Below, in pieces: positions 8,732-18,747 of a stretch of DNA of 64,000 bases. The notes beneath the pieces are model-generated. The model saw only the letters and a program-made list of their open reading frames with translations, was not told where the DNA came from and searched no databases. Position 1 is the stretch's first letter; every line of letters begins with the position of its first letter. The stretch lies in the NCBI RefSeq assembly GCF_016429215.1, contig NZ_JAELUH010000022.1:1-64000 (forward strand), given 5' to 3'. The DNA is from Herbaspirillum sp. ASV7. Lineage in GTDB: Bacteria; Pseudomonadota; Gammaproteobacteria; Burkholderiales; Burkholderiaceae_D. The translations under genes were made by a program, and so were the position numbers.

Positions 8732-9493
8732 TCAGCGCGGTTTCCCTTCCGGGATGAAGACGTAACCCAGGCCCCAGACGGTCTGGATGTACAGCGGATT
8801 GGCCGGATCCGGCTCGATCAGCTTGCGCAGGCGCGAGATCTGCACGTCCAGGCTGCGGTCGAAGACTTCATATTCGCGACCGCGCGCCATTTCCATCAGC
8901 TTCTCTCGCGACAGCGGCTGGCGGGCGTTACGGGCAAATACCTTCAGCACCGAGAATTCGCCGGTGGTCAGCGAGATGGTCTCGCCGCTCTTCTTCAGGG
9001 TGCGGGTGCCCAGGTCCAGGATGAAGTCGCCGAACTCGAAGGTTTCGGGAGTCTCGGAAGGGGCGCCCGGCAGTTCATCCGGGCCCTTGCGGCGCAGCAC
9101 CGCATTGATGCGGGCCACCAGTTCACGCGGGTTGAAGGGCTTGGGCAGGTAATCGTCGGCACCCATTTCCAGGCCGATGATGCGGTCCACGTCCTCGCCC
9201 TTGGCGGTGAGCATGATGATGGGGGTCTGGTCGCCGGCACCGCGCAGGCGGCGGCAGATCGCCAGGCCGTCTTCGCCGGGCAGCATCAGGTCCAGCACCA
9301 GCAGGTCGTAGCGCTCGCGGATCCAGAGCTTGTTCATGGCCTGGGCGTTTTCGGCCGTCACCACGTTGAAACCCTGTTCGGTCAGGTAGCGGCGCAGCAG
9401 GTCGCGCAGGCGGATATCGTCATCCACCACCAACACTTTGAATTGATTGGCGGATGTTGTCGTATTAGTATTGTTGCCGGTAGTCGTATTCAT
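8732..9493 (-). CDS. ompR: OmpR-type response regulator
   Basis: The 253-residue protein has a receiver domain with the acidic pair Asp24/Asp25, the phosphoacceptor Asp68 (LVLDLMLPG) and the conserved Lys in MLTAKGED. A linker is followed by a winged-helix DNA-binding domain ending in VWGLGYVFIPEG. I chose ATG 9493, giving an unusual Asn/Thr-rich leader (MNTTTGNNTNTTTSA, 15 residues) before the receiver. An earlier in-frame ATG at 9547 is less likely. It is the first gene of a three-gene minus-strand operon with the kinase and the FlhE-like protein. Confidence 0.88.
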   Translation of the reverse strand: MNTTTGNNTNTTTSANQFKVLVVDDDIRLRDLLRRYLTEQGFNVVTAENAQAMNKLWIRERYDLLVLDLMLPGEDGLAICRRLRGAGDQTPIIMLTAKGEDVDRIIGLEMGADDYLPKPFNPRELVARINAVLRRKGPDELPGAPSETPETFEFGDFILDLGTRTLKKSGETISLTTGEFSVLKVFARNARQPLSREKLMEMARGREYEVFDRSLDVQISRLRKLIEPDPANPLYIQTVWGLGYVFIPEGKPR

Positions 9494-9682
9494 GATGCCT
9501 ATGGTAGCGTCTTGGCGATTTTGAGCAAGTCGGGGCTGTCGATCCATTACAAACTGTTACATACCTTACCTTAATCATCTTATACCATCGCGGCCTGCGG
9601 CCTACACTGGAATCACGTCGGGAAACCCATGGCAAGGGAACTTCCCGGTCACCGATTCTCTGTCTCTGGAAATAATCGCTTT

Positions 9683-9964
9683 ATGAAGATTGCAGTCGTC
9701 AACAAGCTATGTCTGGTCGCGATGCTGGCGCTCGGCGTGGGCTCCGCGTTGGCGGGTCCTCCGCAGGGTGGTCGGCCGATGCCTGGCCATCCGGGCGGCG
9801 ACTTCAGGCCCCACGGCGGCGAGTTCAGCGGCCAGGACCAGCGTAGCCAGATGGCCAGCGACCAGGAGCAGCGCCGCAACGGCAAGTTGAGCGCCGATGA
9901 GCGACGTGAACTGCGACGCCAGATCAACGAGGTCGGACAGGACATCTACCGCGTCAAGCGTTGA
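9683..9964 (+). CDS. Small secreted protein of unknown function
   Basis: This 93-residue protein starts at ATG 9683 with a clear signal peptide (MKIAVVNKLCLVAMLALGVGSALAG). A Gly/Pro/His-rich stretch follows, then a polar C terminus with LSADERRELRRQINEVGQDIY. A similar charged ADERRELRRQI tail is, to my memory, common in short uncharacterised periplasmic proteins of Burkholderiales. The gene is divergent from ompR, with 189 bp between them, and ends before a strong terminator hairpin. I cannot assign a function. The Arg/Glu-rich tail could be an amphipathic helix. Confidence 0.65.
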   Translation: MKIAVVNKLCLVAMLALGVGSALAGPPQGGRPMPGHPGGDFRPHGGEFSGQDQRSQMASDQEQRRNGKLSADERRELRRQINEVGQDIYRVKR

Positions 9965-10019
9965 CGCCTGCTACCCCGGATAAATTCCCGCCCTGATCCT
10001 GCCAGGACAAAAAAACAGC

Positions 10020-10047
10020 AAGCCCGGATGCCGATGTATCCGGGCTT
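10020..10047. terminator. Bidirectional hairpin terminator between the small secreted gene and the permease gene
   Basis: AAGCCCGGAT (10020-10029) pairs perfectly with ATCCGGGCTT (10038-10047) around an 8-nt loop. A-rich sequence (about 10009-10016) lies on one side and T-rich sequence on the other. It can stop both the plus-strand gene ending at 9964 and the minus-strand permease gene ending at 10081. Confidence 0.75.
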
Positions 10048-10080
10048 CTTCGTTTTGGGGTGATGGGGCGCCGACGGTTC

Positions 10081-10746
10081 TCAGACCTGATGTGCCCGTC
10101 CCAGCTTCTTTTCCAGTCGGTGCTGCAAGGCCTCGAAGCACAGGCTGAGCATCCAGTAGATGCCGGCCGCCGCCACATACAACGGCAGCGGACGGAAGGT
10201 CACGGCAATCACTTCCTTGGTCGCCAGCATCAGTTCGGTCACCGTGATGACCGAGACCAGCGAGGTATCCTTGATCAGGCTGATCAGGGTATTGCTCATC
10301 GAGGGCACGGCAATGCGCACGGCCTGCGGCACGATGATGTGGCGCAGCGTCTGGAAATAGGTCAGGCCGATGCTGTAGGCGGCATTCCACTGGCCCCGGG
10401 TCACGCCCAGGATGGCGCCGCGCAGGCTTTCCGACAGGTAGGCGCCGGCATTGAGGCTCAGCGTGAGCACACCGGCCGTCAGCGGCGAGAATTCGATGCC
10501 CAGGCCCGGCAAGCCGTAATACACCACGAAGATCTGCACCAGCAGTGGCGTGCCGCGCATCATGCTGACATACACCGCGGCCGGCCAGTGGATGGGGCGC
10601 CATGGCACGATGCGGGCCACCGCCAGCACGAATCCCAGCACCAATCCGCCGACCATCGAGGCCAGCGCAAACAGCAGGGTGTAGCCAACGCCCTTGGCCA
10701 GGGTCGGGGCAGCTTGCTGCAGCAGTTCCAGGATTTCCATAAGCAT
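10081..10746 (-). CDS. Cystine-type polar amino acid ABC transporter permease (TcyL-like)
   Basis: The 221-residue inner-membrane protein has several transmembrane helices and the EAA-loop region (WNAAYSIGLTYFQTLRHIIVPQA) of HisM/GlnP-type permeases. Segments such as FRGTPL-like MRGTPLLVQIFVVYYGLPGLGIE and SLIKDTSLVSVI closely resemble the cystine permease TcyL. It follows the binding-protein gene but is separated from it by a terminator-like hairpin. No ribosome binding site is evident, because the U-rich end of that hairpin lies 7-12 nt upstream of the ATG. No ATPase gene is adjacent: downstream is a terminator and an opposing gene. Confidence 0.85.
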   Translation of the reverse strand: MLMEILELLQQAAPTLAKGVGYTLLFALASMVGGLVLGFVLAVARIVPWRPIHWPAAVYVSMMRGTPLLVQIFVVYYGLPGLGIEFSPLTAGVLTLSLNAGAYLSESLRGAILGVTRGQWNAAYSIGLTYFQTLRHIIVPQAVRIAVPSMSNTLISLIKDTSLVSVITVTELMLATKEVIAVTFRPLPLYVAAAGIYWMLSLCFEALQHRLEKKLGRAHQV

Positions 10747-10753
10747 TCGATAT

Positions 10754-10810
10754 AAAAAATTATCCCCGCGATGCGGGGATAAGTCGGTCCGCCCGACGGG
10801 GGTCGGGCGG
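10754..10810 (-). terminator. Intrinsic terminator or attenuator between the binding-protein and permease genes
   Basis: On the minus strand, TTATCCCCGC and GCGGGGATAA (10782-10773 and 10769-10760) form a 10-bp stem with a 3-nt loop, followed directly by six U (10759-10754). A second GC-rich hairpin (10789-10797 with 10802-10810) precedes it. Partial termination here would let the binding protein be made in excess over the permease, as is common in ABC uptake operons. Confidence 0.7.
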
Positions 10811-10835
10811 GGTGAGGCGCAAGGGCAAGCGCGCC

Positions 10836-11639
10836 TTATTGTGCTTTCGGCGGCTGGCTCACGTCAATGCCAAACCACTTCTCGGAGGCCGCCTTGAAGC
10901 TGCCATCGGCCTTGATGTCAGCCAGGGCCTTGTTCAGCGCCGCCTTGAACTCGGGGTTGCCCTTGCGGAAGGGAATGCCGATCTTGTCGACGGTCCCCAC
11001 CGGGCTGCCGGCCTTCAGCGGCAGGTTGGTGGACTTCAGGATGTAGCCCACCAGCAAGCTGTCGTTCAAGGCCGCGTCGATGCGACCGGCGGCCAGGTCA
11101 GCCAGGTACTCGGGTGAACCGGGATAGGTGCGCACGTCGATGCCCAGCACGGCCTTGGCCTTCTGTTCGAAGTTGGTGCCCTGGCCCAGGCCGAGCTTCT
11201 TGCCCTTGAGGTCGTCCAGGGTCTTGAACTGGCGGGTCTCATCCTTGCGCACGATCAGCTGGGCGCTGGAGAGGGTGTAGGGCTCGGAGAAATCGAAGGC
11301 CTTCTGGCGCTCGTCGGTAATACCGACCTGGTTGATGATGACGTCATACTTGCCCGCGCCCAGGCCGGCCAGGATGCCGCTCCACTCGGTGGTGGTAAAT
11401 ACTGGCTTGACGCCCAGCTTGGCCGCCAGCAGCTTGGCCACGTCGACCTCGAAACCGGTCAGTTCGCCCGTCTTGGCATCCTTGAAGTTGAACGGCGGAT
11501 AGTTGCCTTCCAGCGCCACCTTCAAGATGCCGCTGCTCTTGACCGATTGCAGCAGGTCAGCGGCCGATGCCGCCAGGCTGCCCGAGAGCAGTGCCACGCC
11601 TACACCGGCCAGCAGCCATTGCTTGATATTCTTGTTCAT
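10836..11639 (-). CDS. Periplasmic cystine/polar amino acid-binding protein (TcyJ/FliY-like)
   Basis: This is a family 3 solute-binding protein of 267 residues with a signal peptide cleaved after about residue 26 (ASAAD). The sequence KVALEGNYPPFNF, GFEVDVAKLLA, DVIINQVGITDERQKAFDFSEPYT and ASEKWFGIDVS matches the cystine-binding TcyJ (FliY) pattern well, so L-cystine or a related sulfur amino acid is the likely ligand. The AAGGA about 12 nt before ATG 11639 is a plausible ribosome site. It is the first gene of a two-gene minus-strand unit with the permease. Confidence 0.85.
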   Translation of the reverse strand: MNKNIKQWLLAGVGVALLSGSLAASAADLLQSVKSSGILKVALEGNYPPFNFKDAKTGELTGFEVDVAKLLAAKLGVKPVFTTTEWSGILAGLGAGKYDVIINQVGITDERQKAFDFSEPYTLSSAQLIVRKDETRQFKTLDDLKGKKLGLGQGTNFEQKAKAVLGIDVRTYPGSPEYLADLAAGRIDAALNDSLLVGYILKSTNLPLKAGSPVGTVDKIGIPFRKGNPEFKAALNKALADIKADGSFKAASEKWFGIDVSQPPKAQ

Positions 11640-11782
11640 GTGTCGATGTCCTTTCGAAACGTTCGCCGCAACTTTGCAGCCAGGTCGTCATGATGCCCTC
11701 GTTTTGCCAAACTGCAAGGGCAAGTTAAGACAATGATGTAGAAAGCTTATGCCAGGCCATGTTCCCGCCCATCGCAAGCGCC

Positions 11783-13768
11783 TCAGGCCTGCAATTGCTC
11801 CAGGGCGTCCTGCTGCTCCAGCCATTCGTTTTCGAGCTGGTCCAGTTCCTTGCTGCAATAGGCCTGGTCGGTGATGAGCGTCTTGAGTTCATCCTTGTTC
11901 GCCGCATCGTAGATGTCGGGACTGGCCAGGCGGGCATCGATCTCGCCCTTGCGCAGGTTGAGCTTGGCGATCTGCTCATCGAGCCGCTTGATGCGCGCTT
12001 CGATGGGCTTCTTCAGGGCCGACATCTTCTGGCGCTGTTCGGCTTCCAGGCGCTTTTGCTCCTTGCGGTCGACCAGGGATGCCGGCGCACTCTGCTCCAC
12101 CTGGCTAGCAGCAGTCGGCAGCGGGGCGGCGGCAGCGGCATCGTTGCGCGCGGCCAGCTTGGTCTTGAAGAGCCAGTCCTTGTAGTCGTCCAGATCGCCG
12201 TCGAAGGCTTGCAGCTTGCCCTCGGCCACGATCAGGAACTGGTCGGTGGTGGCGCGCAGCAGGTGGCGATCGTGGGACACCAGCACCAGCGTGCCCTCGA
12301 ACTGCGCCAGGGCCATGGTCAGGGCTTCGCGGGTTTCCAGGTCGAGGTGGTTGGTCGGTTCGTCCAGCAGCAGCAGGTTGGGGCGTTGCCAGACGATCAG
12401 GGCCAGGGCCAGCCTGGCCTTTTCGCCGCCCGAGAAGGGCGCGATGGACGAGGTTGCCATGGTGCCGTTGAAGTTGAAGCTGCCCAGGAAGTTGCGCAGC
12501 TCCTGCTCGCGCACATCCGGCGCCAGCCGGGTCAGGTGCCACAGCGGCGATTCGTCATGGCGCAGCATCTCCACCTGGTGCTGGGCGAAGTAACCGATCA
12601 CCAGCCCCTTGCCCAGGCGGGCCGTACCAGACAGCGGATCGATCTCGCCTGCCACCGTCTTGATCAGCGTGGACTTGCCGGCGCCGTTGACGCCCAAGAG
12701 ACCGATGCGCTGGCCGTTCTGCAGCGAGAAGTCGATGCTGCGCACGATGATCTTGTCTTCATTCGGCGCGCCGTTCTTGCCCTCGATGTGATAGCCGGCA
12801 TTGACCTTTTCCATCACCAGCAGCGGGTTGGGTGCCGACAGCGGCTCGCGGAATTCGAACGAGAACTCGGCCGCCGCCCGCAGCGGTGCCAGCTCTTCCA
12901 TCTTGGAGAGCGCCTTCATGCGGCTCTGCGCCTGGCGCGCCTTGGTGGCCTTGGCCTTGAAGCGGTCGATGAAGGATTGCAGGTGGGCGCGCTGGCGCTG
13001 CTGCTTCTCGATCATGCCGGCCATCAGTTCCAGCTGGGCCGAACGCTGGCGTTCGAAGGCGCTGTAGTTGCCGGAATAGCGCTTGAGCTTGCGGTCATCG
13101 ATATGCACGATGACATTGACCACGCCATCCAGAAAGTCGCGGTCGTGGGAAATGATCAGCAGGGTGCCCGGGTAGCGCTTCAACCAGTCTTCCAGCCAGA
13201 TGATGGCGTCCAGGTCGAGGTGGTTGGTCGGTTCGTCCAGCAGCAGCAGGTCGGATGGGCACATCAGCGCCTGTGCCAGGTTCAGGCGCATGCGCCAGCC
13301 ACCCGAGAAGCTGGCTACCGGCCGCGCCATCTGTTCCAGCGAAAAGCCCAGGCCCAGCAGCAACTGCTCGGCACGCGAGCGCACCGTGTAGGCGTCGGCA
13401 TCGGCCAGGGCAGTGTGCAGCTCGGCGATGTGATTGCCGTCGTGCTGGTCATCGGGCTGCGCTTCGGCACGGGCCAGATCGGCCTCCAGCTGGCGCAGGT
13501 GGGCGTCGCCATCGATGGCGTATTCGATGGCAGGACGGTCCAGCGCCGGCGTTTCCTGCGCCACGTAGGCCATGCGCCAGCGCGCCGGGAAATCGATATT
13601 GCCTTGGTCGGCATGCAGCTCGCCACGCAGCATGGCAAACAGGCTGGACTTGCCGGCGCCATTGGCGCCGATCAGGCCGATCTTGTCGCCCGGGTTGAGC
13701 GTCAGGTCGACATTCTCCAGCAGCGGCTTGACGCCCCGCTGGAGGGAGACTTGCTGGAAACGGATCAT
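11783..13768 (-). CDS. yheS: ABC-F family ATPase (YheS-like)
   Basis: The 661-residue soluble protein has two ABC ATPase domains and no membrane segment. The first has Walker A GANGAGKSS and signature FSGGWRMRLNLAQALM; the second has GVNGAGKST and FSGGEKARLALALI. The inter-domain linker is charged (about 245-310, including the RAHLQSFIDRFKAKATKA segment) and the C-terminal extension is a Lys/Glu-rich coiled coil. The whole length aligns by eye with E. coli YheS, a ribosome-associated ABC-F protein. Its exact role in translation is not settled. It lies 39 bp downstream of prmB, which methylates a ribosomal protein. Confidence 0.85.
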   Translation of the reverse strand: MIRFQQVSLQRGVKPLLENVDLTLNPGDKIGLIGANGAGKSSLFAMLRGELHADQGNIDFPARWRMAYVAQETPALDRPAIEYAIDGDAHLRQLEADLARAEAQPDDQHDGNHIAELHTALADADAYTVRSRAEQLLLGLGFSLEQMARPVASFSGGWRMRLNLAQALMCPSDLLLLDEPTNHLDLDAIIWLEDWLKRYPGTLLIISHDRDFLDGVVNVIVHIDDRKLKRYSGNYSAFERQRSAQLELMAGMIEKQQRQRAHLQSFIDRFKAKATKARQAQSRMKALSKMEELAPLRAAAEFSFEFREPLSAPNPLLVMEKVNAGYHIEGKNGAPNEDKIIVRSIDFSLQNGQRIGLLGVNGAGKSTLIKTVAGEIDPLSGTARLGKGLVIGYFAQHQVEMLRHDESPLWHLTRLAPDVREQELRNFLGSFNFNGTMATSSIAPFSGGEKARLALALIVWQRPNLLLLDEPTNHLDLETREALTMALAQFEGTLVLVSHDRHLLRATTDQFLIVAEGKLQAFDGDLDDYKDWLFKTKLAARNDAAAAAPLPTAASQVEQSAPASLVDRKEQKRLEAEQRQKMSALKKPIEARIKRLDEQIAKLNLRKGEIDARLASPDIYDAANKDELKTLITDQAYCSKELDQLENEWLEQQDALEQLQA

Positions 13769-13807
13769 CGGTGATTCACAATCGTTGGGACGCGGTAAGG
13801 CTCGGCT

Positions 13808-14698
13808 TCAAGCCAGTTGCAGCTGTTCGGCCGTGACCAGGAACACCATGTCGTCGCCGGCGCTGGTGGTCATCCAGGTCAGTTCCAGCTCGGGGAAGGC
13901 AGCCTCGGCGAAGGCACGCTCGTTGCCGATCTCGACCACCAGCACGCCTTCGGGTGTGAGGCGTTCAGCGGCGCCAGCGACGATCTTGCGCACCAGGTCC
14001 ATGCCGTCTTCGCCACCGGCCAGTGCCAGTTGCGGCTCGCGCAGGTATTCCTGCGGCAGTTTGGCCATGGAGCCGGAGTTCACATAAGGCGGGTTGCTGA
14101 TGATCAGGTCGTACTTGCGCGTCGGCAGCTTGGTGTAAAGATCGGACTCGACCAGGTTGATGCGATCCTGCAGCTGGTACTCGTCGACGTTCTTGCGCGC
14201 CACCGCCAGGGCGTCGGCGGAGATATCTACGGCATCGATCGTGGCGTTGGGGAAGGCATCGGCCAGCAAGACCGGCAGGCAGCCCGAACCGGTGCAAAGG
14301 TCCAGCGCATTCTCAATGGCTTCCGGGTCCTGGATCCACGGCGAGAAATGCTGCGGAATCAGTTCGGCGATGAAGGAACGCGGCACGATCACGCGCTCAT
14401 CGACGTAGAAGCGATAGGCGCCCAGCCAGGCTTCGTTAGTGATGTAGGCGGCCGGCACGCGGTCCTTGCTGCGGCGTTCGATCACGCGCATGACGGCGGC
14501 GATCTCCTCGGGCAGCAGACGCGCATCGAGGAAGGGATCGAGCTGATCCAGCGGCAGCTTCAGCGTATGCAGGATCAGGTAGGCTGCCTCGTCCAGCGCA
14601 TTGCTGCTGCCGTGGCCGAAGAACAGCTGCTCGGTGTTGAAACGGGTCACGGCGTAGCGCAGCAGGTCGCGCACGGTGGAAAAATTGTTGGGGGTCAT
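13808..14698 (-). CDS. prmB: PrmB, 50S ribosomal protein L3 glutamine N5-methyltransferase
   Basis: This 296-residue SAM-dependent enzyme methylates a glutamine of ribosomal protein L3. The SAM-binding motif is DLCTGSGC (133-140) and the glutamine-methyltransferase signature NPPY is at 202-205. The N-terminal domain is characteristic of PrmB, including the FGHG and ERVIVPRS segments. I chose ATG 14698 because a GAAGAGAAC ribosome site precedes it, rather than the upstream start at 14722. The gap to dapE is 24 bp, consistent with an operon dapE-prmB-yheS. Confidence 0.92.
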   Translation of the reverse strand: MTPNNFSTVRDLLRYAVTRFNTEQLFFGHGSSNALDEAAYLILHTLKLPLDQLDPFLDARLLPEEIAAVMRVIERRSKDRVPAAYITNEAWLGAYRFYVDERVIVPRSFIAELIPQHFSPWIQDPEAIENALDLCTGSGCLPVLLADAFPNATIDAVDISADALAVARKNVDEYQLQDRINLVESDLYTKLPTRKYDLIISNPPYVNSGSMAKLPQEYLREPQLALAGGEDGMDLVRKIVAGAAERLTPEGVLVVEIGNERAFAEAAFPELELTWMTTSAGDDMVFLVTAEQLQLA

Positions 14699-14722
14699 GA
14701 TGTTCTCTTCAATGCCGGGCAC

Positions 14723-16212
<1,490 letters not shown>

Positions 16213-16253
16213 GCTGGTTCTCGCGCTTTGCAATCGGGGCCACTAGAACACGA

Positions 16254-16287
16254 CGCCGCGCCGGTGTACGAGACGACCGGCGCGGCG
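16254..16287. other. GC-rich perfect inverted repeat between dapD and yffB
   Basis: CGCCGCGCCGGT (16254-16265) pairs perfectly with ACCGGCGCGGCG (16276-16287) across a 10-nt loop. There is no U-run on the minus-strand downstream side, so it is not a standard intrinsic terminator. It may stabilise the dapD mRNA 3' end, or reduce but not abolish read-through into yffB-dapE. Confidence 0.5.
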
Positions 16288-16326
16288 CGTGGTGATGCAG
16301 GACTTCAATGAAGCCGCAAGGCGGAA

Positions 16327-17160
16327 TTACTCGCCGCGCAGCAGTTCGTTGATGGAAGTCTTGGAACGGGTTTGTGCATCGACCTTCTTGACGATGATCG
16401 CGGCGTACAGGCTGTACTTGCCATCCTTGGAGGGCAGGTTGCCCGGCACCACCACGGAACCGGCCGGCACGCGGCCGTAATGCACTTCGCCGGTTTCGCG
16501 GTCATAGATCTTGGTCGATTGGCCGATGTAGACGCCCATGGACAGCACCGAGTTTTCTTCGATGATGACGCCTTCGACCACTTCCGAACGGGCACCGATG
16601 AAGCAGTTGTCTTCGATGATGACCGGGCCGGCCTGCACCGGCTCCAGCACGCCGCCGATGCCGACGCCGCCGGAGAGGTGAACGTTCTTGCCGATCTGGG
16701 CGGCCGAGCCGACGGTGGCCCAGGTGTCGACCATCGTGCCTTCATCGACGTAGGCGCCGATGTTGACGTAGGAGGGCATCAGCACTACGTTGCGGCCGAT
16801 GAAGGAACCGTGACGGGCCACAGCCGGCGGCACCACGCGGAAGCCACCACGGGCGAAATCTTCGGCGGTGTAGTTGGCGAACTTGGTGGGCACCTTGTCG
16901 TAGAACTGCGGGTAGCCGGTACCGGCCGACATCGGCACGTTGTCTTCCAGGCGGAACGACAGCAGGATGGCCTTCTTCACCCATTGGTTGACTTCCCACT
17001 GGCCGACGCCTTGACGGTTGGCGACGCGCAGGGTGCCATCGTTCAGGCCTGCGATCACTTCGGCCACCGCATTGCGGATGTCGGCCGGAGCGCTCTTGGG
17101 GGACAGGCTGGCGCGGTCTTCCCACGCCTGATCGATGATTTGCTGAATGGACTGTGTCAT
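16327..17160 (-). CDS. dapD: Tetrahydrodipicolinate N-succinyltransferase
   Basis: The 277-residue left-handed beta-helix transferase uses succinyl-CoA to succinylate tetrahydrodipicolinate. Hexapeptide-type repeats are visible from about residue 115 ([36 protein letters not shown] and onward), with the substrate-pocket segment [10 protein letters not shown]. The length is close to the E. coli enzyme (274). It starts 57 bp downstream of dapC on the minus strand and is separated from yffB-dapE by a strong hairpin. Confidence 0.95.
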   Translation of the reverse strand: MTQSIQQIIDQAWEDRASLSPKSAPADIRNAVAEVIAGLNDGTLRVANRQGVGQWEVNQWVKKAILLSFRLEDNVPMSAGTGYPQFYDKVPTKFANYTAEDFARGGFRVVPPAVARHGSFIGRNVVLMPSYVNIGAYVDEGTMVDTWATVGSAAQIGKNVHLSGGVGIGGVLEPVQAGPVIIEDNCFIGARSEVVEGVIIEENSVLSMGVYIGQSTKIYDRETGEVHYGRVPAGSVVVPGNLPSKDGKYSLYAAIIVKKVDAQTRSKTSINELLRGE

Positions 17161-17217
17161 GTTGGTATCTATGAACGGTTGGGTGAAAGGGGTATTGGTT
17201 TCGCTTGTCGGCGGGCC

Positions 17218-18429
17218 TCAGCCCTGGCCGGCGAGTTTCCTGGTGAAGGCGACGATGCGTTGCGCCGCCTCCAGGCATTCCTCGACTTCGGCCACCAGGG
17301 CCATGCGGATGCGACCGGCGCCCGGATTGACGCCATGCGCCTCGCGCGCCAGGTAGCTGCCGGGCAGCACCGTGACATTATATTCGGCGTAGAGGCGACG
17401 GGCGAATTCGGTGTCGCTGATCTCGACCAGCTTGTCGACCTTGGCCCAGAGGTAGAAGGCCGCGTCCGGCAGGGCCACGTCCAGCACTTCCTGCAAGAGC
17501 GGCGTGACCTGCGAGAACTTGGTGACGTACTTGGCGATGTTGTCCTGGACGTGGGTCTCGTCCTTCCAGGCTTCCACCGACGCTGCCTGGATCACCGGGC
17601 TCATGGCGCCGCCATGATAGGTGCGGTAGAGCAGGAATTTTTTCAGGATCGCCGCATCACCGGCCACGAAGCCCGAGCGCATGCCCGGCACGTTGGAGCG
17701 CTTGGACAGGCTGGAAAACGCGATCAGGTTGCGGTAGTCGCGGCCCAGCTTGCGGGCGGCTTCCAGGCCACCCAGCGGCGGCTCCTGCTTGAAGTAGATT
17801 TCCGAATAGCATTCGTCGGAGGCGATCACGAAACCATAGCGATCCGACAGGGCGAACAGTTCCTTCCAGTCTTCCAGCGTCAGCACCGCGCCCGTGGGGT
17901 TGCCGGGCGAGCAGACGAAGAGCAGCTGCACGCGCTCCCACACCTCTTGCGGCACCTGGCTGAAGTCCGGTGCAAAGTTGCGCGCCGGGTCGGAATTGAC
18001 GAAGTACGGCTGGGCCCCGGCCAGGTAGGCCGAGCCTTCATAGATCTGGTAGAACGGGTTGGGGCACATCACCAGCGCGCCGGGCCTGGTGGGGTCGATC
18101 ACCGTCTGCGTCAGCGAGAACAGGGCCTCGCGCGAACCATTGACCGGCAGGATTTCAGTGGCCGGATCAGGACGCGGAATGCCATAGCGCTTCTGCAGCC
18201 AGTCGGCAATCGCCCCGCGCAGGGCATCGCTGCCCAGCGTGGCCGGGTAAGAGGCCAGGCCGGCCAGGTTGTCGGTCAATGCACGCTTGATGAATTCCGG
18301 CGTCGGATGCTTGGGCTCACCGATACCCAGGCTGATCGGACGATAGGCGGGATCGGGCGTGATGCCAGCGAAGAGCTTCTTGAGCTTTTCGAAGGGATAC
18401 GGCTGCAGTTGGTCGAGTAGGGGATTCAC
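17218..18429 (-). CDS. dapC: Succinyldiaminopimelate transaminase
   Basis: This 403-residue fold-type I aminotransferase has the PLP lysine in FSSLSKRSNVPGMRSGF and an ASDECYSEIYF segment carrying the PLP-contacting residues. Context next to dapD and dapE supports N-succinyl-2-amino-6-ketopimelate as substrate. The likely start is a GTG at 18429 (MNPLLDQLQPYPFEKL); no better ATG lies nearby and the ribosome site is weak. A TATAAT element on the minus strand about 86 bp upstream probably drives the whole dapC-to-yheS series. Confidence 0.9.
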   Translation of the reverse strand: MNPLLDQLQPYPFEKLKKLFAGITPDPAYRPISLGIGEPKHPTPEFIKRALTDNLAGLASYPATLGSDALRGAIADWLQKRYGIPRPDPATEILPVNGSREALFSLTQTVIDPTRPGALVMCPNPFYQIYEGSAYLAGAQPYFVNSDPARNFAPDFSQVPQEVWERVQLLFVCSPGNPTGAVLTLEDWKELFALSDRYGFVIASDECYSEIYFKQEPPLGGLEAARKLGRDYRNLIAFSSLSKRSNVPGMRSGFVAGDAAILKKFLLYRTYHGGAMSPVIQAASVEAWKDETHVQDNIAKYVTKFSQVTPLLQEVLDVALPDAAFYLWAKVDKLVEISDTEFARRLYAEYNVTVLPGSYLAREAHGVNPGAGRIRMALVAEVEECLEAAQRIVAFTRKLAGQG

Positions 18430-18747
18430 GGCGCTGAACAGGAATAATGCTTCGCGGGCCGGCGCGCATGTCCGTCACGCGGCTGGCCTTGGCAAAGGGC
18501 TGGGAAAGCTTGCGATTATACCGTCATTTGAGGTCATTGCCGCCTGCACGGCCCGCCGTTCTGCGGATGATCTCCTGGCGATCTCCTGAAACGCGCCGCG
18601 CTGGGGCGTGAGTATTCGTGCAAATCGAATAATCGAGGCCGGGTAGGGGGTGTATTCCTTCGATGGCATGAAAGCTTTCTGACTTAACTTTGCGTTTCGC
18701 CAATTATCAGGATCGGCCCCGCTGCCGGCCTTCCCCGGAGAACAAGA
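18430..18747. promoter_or_regulatory. Divergent dapC / chemoreceptor intergenic region with a minus-strand -10 box
   Basis: This 318-bp region has no convincing gene. ATTATA at 18515-18520 reads TATAAT on the minus strand and is the best -10 candidate for dapC, though no good -35 is seen at 16-18 bp. On the plus side, AT-rich sequence lies at about 18677-18707 before the chemoreceptor. I looked for a sigma-28 (FliA) promoter there and did not find one with correct spacing. Confidence 0.4.

Noticed and set aside
18660-18747. Sigma-28 (FliA) promoter for the chemoreceptor
   Set aside because: TAA and GCC-type half-elements are present near 18682-18705, but the spacing is about 10 bp instead of about 15.
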